From: Janibacter melonis
Lineage (GTDB): Bacteria; Actinomycetota; Actinomycetes; Actinomycetales; Dermatophilaceae
Direction of reading: 5' to 3'
Assembly: GCF_020567375.1 (NCBI RefSeq)
Contig: NZ_JAJBZM010000003.1
Coordinates: 573,333 to 637,332, forward strand
DNA: 64,000 bases
The notes beneath the pieces are model-generated. The model did no database searches. It was given only the letters and a program-made list of their open reading frames with translations, and was not told the DNA's origin. Both the position numbers and the translations under genes were made by a program. Every line of letters begins with the position of its first letter. Positions within the stretch are counted from its first letter, which is position 1. Shown here piece after piece: positions 60,060 through 64,000 of the stretch.

Positions 60060-61726
60060 GGCCGATCACCGGACCCTCGGGTCGGGAACATGCCCTCGGG
60101 GGTGCCCTTGCCGTCCCAGTTGAGCAGGTTGACGCGCCCGGACTTGCTGCCGCCGCCGACGAGCTGGTCGGAGGTCTGGCGCTCGGCGAGCATGTGGAAG
60201 TTCTCCACCGCGACCGGGGTCGTGCCGCCGCGCCCGGAGCCCTCGCCGAAGGGGCCGGAGAGGTCGTCGAGCTCGGTGTCGTAGCCCGAGACCGCGCAGT
60301 CCGTCGCGAGCTCCTCGAGCCCGTGCGCCTGCTCGCCGTGGGCGGTGGGGATGACGTAGCGCTCGTCGTACTTCGCCAGGGCGAGCAGGCGGAACATCTC
60401 GTACATGTCCTCCTCCTCCATCCCGACGGCCGCGGGGATCTCGCCGCGCGGGTCACGCCCGAGGTTGATGTCGCGCATGTAGGAGCGCATCGCCGCGAGC
60501 TTCTTGAGGACCTCGTCGACGGGTCGGACGTCGCCGGCGGTGAAGAGGTTGGCGAGGTACTCGACGGGGATGCGCAGGGTGTCGATGGCGGCGAAGAGGT
60601 TGTCCGCGTCCTCGCCGTCGTGCCCGGTCTCGGTGACGACGTCGACGACGGGCGACAGCGGCGGGATGTACCAGACCATCGGCATCGTGCGGTACTCCGG
60701 GTGCAGGGGCAGGGCCACCTTGTAGTCCATGATGAGCCGCCGCACGGGCGAGGCCTTCGCGGCCTCGACCCAGTCACCGGGGATGCCGGCCCGCTCGGCC
60801 TCGCGCTGCACCTCGGGGTCGAAGGGGTCGAGGAAGACCGAGCGCTGCGCCTCGTAGAGGTCGTGGTCGTCCTCCACCGAGGCCGCGTCGAGGACGCGGT
60901 CGGCGTCGTAGAGCATGATCCCGATGTAGCGCAGCCGCCCGACGCAGGTCTCGGCGCACACCGTGGGGATGCCGACCTCGACCCGGGGGTAGCAGAAGGT
61001 GCACTTCTCGGCCTTGCCGGTCTTGTGGTTGAAGTAGACCTTCTTGTACGGGCAGCCGGTGACGCACATCCGCCAGCCGCGGCAGCGGTCCTGGTCGACG
61101 AGGACGATGCCGTCCTCCTCGCGCTTGTAGATCGCGCCGGAGGGGCAGGACGCCGCGCAGCTGGGGTTGAGGCAGTGCTCGCAGATCCGCGGCAGGTAGA
61201 ACATGAAGGTCTGGTCGAACTCGAACCTCACCTTGTCCTCGATGCCCTTGAGCATCGGGTCCTTCACGGCGTGCTCCATGCTGCCGCCGAGGTCGTCGTC
61301 CCAGTTCGCCGACCACGAGACGTTCATCGGCTTGCCCGAGATGAGCGAGTAGGGGCGGGCGACGGGGAAGGTCTTCTGCGCCGGGGCGTCGAGGAGGGTC
61401 TCGTAGTCGTAGGTCCAGGGCTCGTAGTAGTCCTGGATGCTCGGCATCTTGGGGTTGGAGAAGATGTTGAGCAGCTTGTTCAGCCGCCCGCCGGCGCGCA
61501 GGCGCAGCCGGCCGTTGGCGGCGCGCTCCCAGCCGCCCTTCCACTCGTCCTGGTCCTCGTACCCGCGGGGGTAGCCCAGACCGGGCCGGGTCTCGACGTT
61601 GTTGAACCACACGTACTCGGTGCCGGCTCGGTTGGTCCACGCCTGCTTGCAGGTGACCGAGCACGTGTGGCACCCGATGCACTTGTCGAGGTTCATCACC
61701 ATCGCCATCTGGGCCATGACTCGCAT
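60056..61726 (-). CDS. narH: Respiratory nitrate reductase beta subunit NarH
   Basis: A 556-residue iron-sulfur subunit with four cluster motifs: Cys16-X2-Cys19-X2-Cys22-X3-Cys26 (CIGCHTCSVTC), CEHCLNPSCAASC, CRGWRMCVTGC (where Trp replaces one cysteine, giving the [3Fe-4S] site) and CTFCYPRVEVGIPTVCAETC. It carries electrons from NarI to NarG. ATG 61726 is one base after the narG stop. Confidence 0.95.
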   Translation of the reverse strand: MRVMAQMAMVMNLDKCIGCHTCSVTCKQAWTNRAGTEYVWFNNVETRPGLGYPRGYEDQDEWKGGWERAANGRLRLRAGGRLNKLLNIFSNPKMPSIQDYYEPWTYDYETLLDAPAQKTFPVARPYSLISGKPMNVSWSANWDDDLGGSMEHAVKDPMLKGIEDKVRFEFDQTFMFYLPRICEHCLNPSCAASCPSGAIYKREEDGIVLVDQDRCRGWRMCVTGCPYKKVYFNHKTGKAEKCTFCYPRVEVGIPTVCAETCVGRLRYIGIMLYDADRVLDAASVEDDHDLYEAQRSVFLDPFDPEVQREAERAGIPGDWVEAAKASPVRRLIMDYKVALPLHPEYRTMPMVWYIPPLSPVVDVVTETGHDGEDADNLFAAIDTLRIPVEYLANLFTAGDVRPVDEVLKKLAAMRSYMRDINLGRDPRGEIPAAVGMEEEDMYEMFRLLALAKYDERYVIPTAHGEQAHGLEELATDCAVSGYDTELDDLSGPFGEGSGRGGTTPVAVENFHMLAERQTSDQLVGGGSKSGRVNLLNWDGKGTPEGMFPTRGSGDRP

Positions 61727-61727
61727 G

Positions 61728-64000
61728 TCAGTACTCCACGTCCTGGTCGGTGCGGCGGCGGATCGTCGTGACCTCGTCGCGGTTGTTGCCCGTCGGGCCG
61801 ATGTAGTTGAAGAAGTAGGACAGCTGCGCGTAGCCGCCGATGATGTGGCTCGGCTTGAGCAGGATCCGCGTGAGGCTGTTGTGGATGCCGCCCCGCTTGC
61901 CGTCGGTCTCCGTGAGCGGCACGTCGATGAGCCGGTCCTGGGCGTGGTGCATGTAGACCGTGCCCTCGGGCATCCGGTGGCTGACGACGGCCCGGGCCGC
62001 GACGACGCCGTTGCGGTTGACCGCCTCGATCCAGTCGTTGTCGCGCACGCCGATCTTCGCCGCGTCGACATCCGACATCCACACCGTCTGACCGCCGCGG
62101 CTCAGGCTGAGCATGAAGAGGTTGTCCTGGTACTCGGAGTGGATCGACCACTTGTTGTGCGGGGTGAGGTAGCGCACCGACAGCGCGATGCCGCGGCCCT
62201 CCTCCTCGACCTGCTCGCCGAGCGGGGTCTCGCCGAAGAGCCGGGTCATGTCGAGCGGTGGCCGGTAGACCGGCAGCGCCTCGCCCATCCCGAGCATCCA
62301 GTCGTGGTCGACGTACATCTGCTGGCGACCGGTGAGGGTGTGGAAGGGCTTGTGCCGCTCGATGTTGATGGTGAAGGGGGAGTAGCGCCGTCCGCCGGAC
62401 TCGCTGCCCGACCACTCCGGCGAGGTGATGACCGGCACCGGCGCGGCCTGGGTGTCGGCGAAGGTGATCTGCTTGCCCTCGTGCTCCGACGCGAGGTCGT
62501 GCAGCTGGGTCCCCGTGCGCTTCTCGAGGAAGCGGAAGCCCTGAGTGGCGAGGTGGCCGTTGCTCACGCCCGAGAGGTGCAGGATCGCGTCGGCGACCTG
62601 GATGTCGGTCTCCATCCGCGGCTGCCCGGCCCCGGCGCCCGTGCGGGCGACTCCGTGACGCCCGCGCAGCAGGTCGATCTCGCGCCCCACCTCGTAGCGC
62701 ACGCCCTTGGTGAGCATCCCGGCCTTCTCCATGAGCGGGCCGATCGAGGTCATCTTCTCGTAGGTCGCGGGGTAGTCGCGGGTGACCTCGACGAGGACCG
62801 GCATGGTCTTCCCGGGGACCGGGTCGCACTCCCCCTTCGCCCAGTCCTGGACGCGGCCGTGCACGGTCGCCATCGCCTCGGGGGTGTCGTGCCACAGCGG
62901 CTTGGCGACGACGTCGGTGCGGGTGCCGAGGTGGTCGACGGCGAGCTCGGAGAAGCGCTTGGCGATCGTCTTCCACGTCTCCCAGTCGCTCTTGGACTGC
63001 CACGGGGGAGCGATCGCGGGGTTGAAGGAGTGCACGAAGGGGTGCATGTCCGTCGTGTTGATGTCGTGCTTCTCGTACCAGGTCGCGGCCGGGAGGACGA
63101 CGTCGGAGAGCAGCGTCGAGCTCGTCATCCGGAAGTCGAGGGTGAGGAGCAGGTCGAGCTTGCCCTCCGGTGCCCGCTCGGGCCAGACGACCCCCTCGGG
63201 GCGCATCGACTCGGGCGCCTCGGCGGCCCGCACGGCGTTGTCGGTGCCGAGGAGGTGCTTGAGGAAGTACTCGTTGCCCTTCGCCGAGGAGCCGAAGAGG
63301 TTGGCCCGCCACAGCGAGAGGACCCGGGGGTGGTTGTCGGGGGCCTCGGGGTCCTCGACGGCCAGGCGCAGGGTGCCGGCCTTGAGCGCGGAGGCGACGT
63401 ACTCGCCGACCGGCACCCCGGCCTCCTTCGCCTCGTCGGAGACGGCGAGCGAGCTGCGGTCGAACTGCGGGTAGGAGGGGGTCCACCCGAGGCGGGCCGA
63501 CTGGACGAGCAGGTCCATCGTCGAGCGGCCGGCGAAGACGCCGGTGCTGCCGTTGACCTCGTCGGCGGTGAAGGTGTCGTAGCGGTACTGGCTCGTGTTG
63601 ACGTACCAGTACGCCGTCTGGTTCATGTGGCGCGGCGGGCGCATCCAGTCCAGCGCGAAGGCCATGTGCTGGAAGCCCATGATCGGGCGGACCTTCTCCT
63701 GCCCGACGTAGTGCGCCCAGCCCCCGCCGTTGCGGCCCTGGCAGCCGGTGATCGTCGTGAGGACGAGCATGGCGCGGTAGATCTGGTCGGAGTGGTACCA
63801 GTGGTTGGTGCCGGCGCCCATGAGGATCATGCCGCGACCGGTCGTGTCGATGGCGTTCTGCGCCCACTCGCGGGCCAGCCGGACGATCTGCTCGAGCGGC
63901 ACGCCGGAGATCTCGGCGCCCCACGCGGGGGTGGCCGGCACCCCCGGGTCGTCGTAGCCCGTCGGCCAGGCGCCGGGCAGGCCGTCGCGGGCGACGCCGT
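61728..64000 (-). CDS. narG: Respiratory nitrate reductase alpha subunit NarG, C-terminal part (window-truncated)
   Basis: The C-terminal roughly 757 residues of the Mo-bis-MGD subunit; the frame is open through the last base, so the N-terminal [4Fe-4S] and twin-arginine-like region lie outside. Seen: MGAGTNHWYHSDQIYRAMLVLTTITGCQGRNGGGWAHYVGQEKVRP, LDFRMTSSTLLSDVVLPAATWYEKHDINTTDMHPFVHSFNPAI, and the C-terminal dinucleotide-binding block NDWIEAVNRNGVVAARAV. It reduces nitrate to nitrite at the cytoplasmic face of the membrane. The first gene of narGHJI. Confidence 0.95.
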   Translation of the reverse strand, partial: GVARDGLPGAWPTGYDDPGVPATPAWGAEISGVPLEQIVRLAREWAQNAIDTTGRGMILMGAGTNHWYHSDQIYRAMLVLTTITGCQGRNGGGWAHYVGQEKVRPIMGFQHMAFALDWMRPPRHMNQTAYWYVNTSQYRYDTFTADEVNGSTGVFAGRSTMDLLVQSARLGWTPSYPQFDRSSLAVSDEAKEAGVPVGEYVASALKAGTLRLAVEDPEAPDNHPRVLSLWRANLFGSSAKGNEYFLKHLLGTDNAVRAAEAPESMRPEGVVWPERAPEGKLDLLLTLDFRMTSSTLLSDVVLPAATWYEKHDINTTDMHPFVHSFNPAIAPPWQSKSDWETWKTIAKRFSELAVDHLGTRTDVVAKPLWHDTPEAMATVHGRVQDWAKGECDPVPGKTMPVLVEVTRDYPATYEKMTSIGPLMEKAGMLTKGVRYEVGREIDLLRGRHGVARTGAGAGQPRMETDIQVADAILHLSGVSNGHLATQGFRFLEKRTGTQLHDLASEHEGKQITFADTQAAPVPVITSPEWSGSESGGRRYSPFTINIERHKPFHTLTGRQQMYVDHDWMLGMGEALPVYRPPLDMTRLFGETPLGEQVEEEGRGIALSVRYLTPHNKWSIHSEYQDNLFMLSLSRGGQTVWMSDVDAAKIGVRDNDWIEAVNRNGVVAARAVVSHRMPEGTVYMHHAQDRLIDVPLTETDGKRGGIHNSLTRILLKPSHIIGGYAQLSYFFNYIGPTGNNRDEVTTIRRRTDQDVEY

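Overview
The window is typical chromosomal DNA of a very high-GC actinobacterium. The evidence is strong G/C at third codon positions, mycothiol-era actinobacterial gene sets (DUF2017 next to clpS, DUF3618, orn, the imuA'-imuB-dnaE2 mutasome, moeZ-type MoeB-rhodanese), many GTG starts, tight ATGA/GTGA overlaps and many start codons preceded 6-7 nt upstream by a TAnnnT element, the signature of leaderless mRNAs. The gene content and the style of the intergenic repeats suggest Intrasporangiaceae (Janibacter or a relative); this is inference, as no rRNA gene is present. I see no prophage, insertion sequence, CRISPR array or conjugative element.

Layout. 1-8.3 kb: assimilatory nitrate/nitrite operon on the minus strand (narK-type transporter, nasA, an FAD/[2Fe-2S] partner, nirB, nirD) with GlnR-like boxes. 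8.3-10.2 kb: NAD salvage (pncB, pncA). 10.2-15.1 kb: clpS, DUF2017, murI, an MBL hydrolase, rph, rdgB, tRNA-Leu, an OsmC protein. 15.2-17.8 kb: CbiMNQO cobalt/nickel transporter with a candidate Nur box shared with a bcp peroxiredoxin. 18-25.3 kb: SGNH hydrolase, tRNA-Lys, CopC-like surface protein, tRNA-His, orn, PrsW-type membrane protease, phosphopantetheinyl transferase, tRNA-Arg, and an unusual protein made of four cold-shock domains. 25.5-31.3 kb: two tandem dynamin-like/YfjP-like GTPases, an ssb paralogue and ettA. 31.3-39.8 kb: SRPBCC-epimerase fusion, pentapeptide protein, glycerate kinase and GntP permease with a divergent CdaR regulator, secreted SGNH lipase, APC permease. 39.8-45.7 kb: SOS mutasome dnaE2/imuB/imuA' with a perfect LexA box. 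45.7-52.4 kb: small membrane proteins, PepSY protein, TetR plus acyl-CoA dehydrogenase, homocysteine methyltransferase, ArsR plus SRPBCC. 52.5-58.5 kb: molybdenum-cofactor genes in two convergent operons (mog-moaE-moaA and moeZ-moeA-moaC-mobA-moaD). 58.5-64 kb: respiratory nitrate reductase narGHJI, with narG cut by the window edge.

Functionally the two ends are linked: both the assimilatory (NasA) and the respiratory (NarGHJI) nitrate reductases need the molybdenum cofactor whose genes lie beside narI. Beyond genes, the most notable signals are a very over-represented octamer (CGAAGGGG, about 64 copies counted by eye on the two strands, often as inverted pairs), two almost loop-less long palindromes at convergent gene ends, a duplicated 28-bp palindromic element before rph, overlapping divergent -10 elements for pncB/clpS, and a leaderless seven-codon ORF coupled to a membrane-protein gene.
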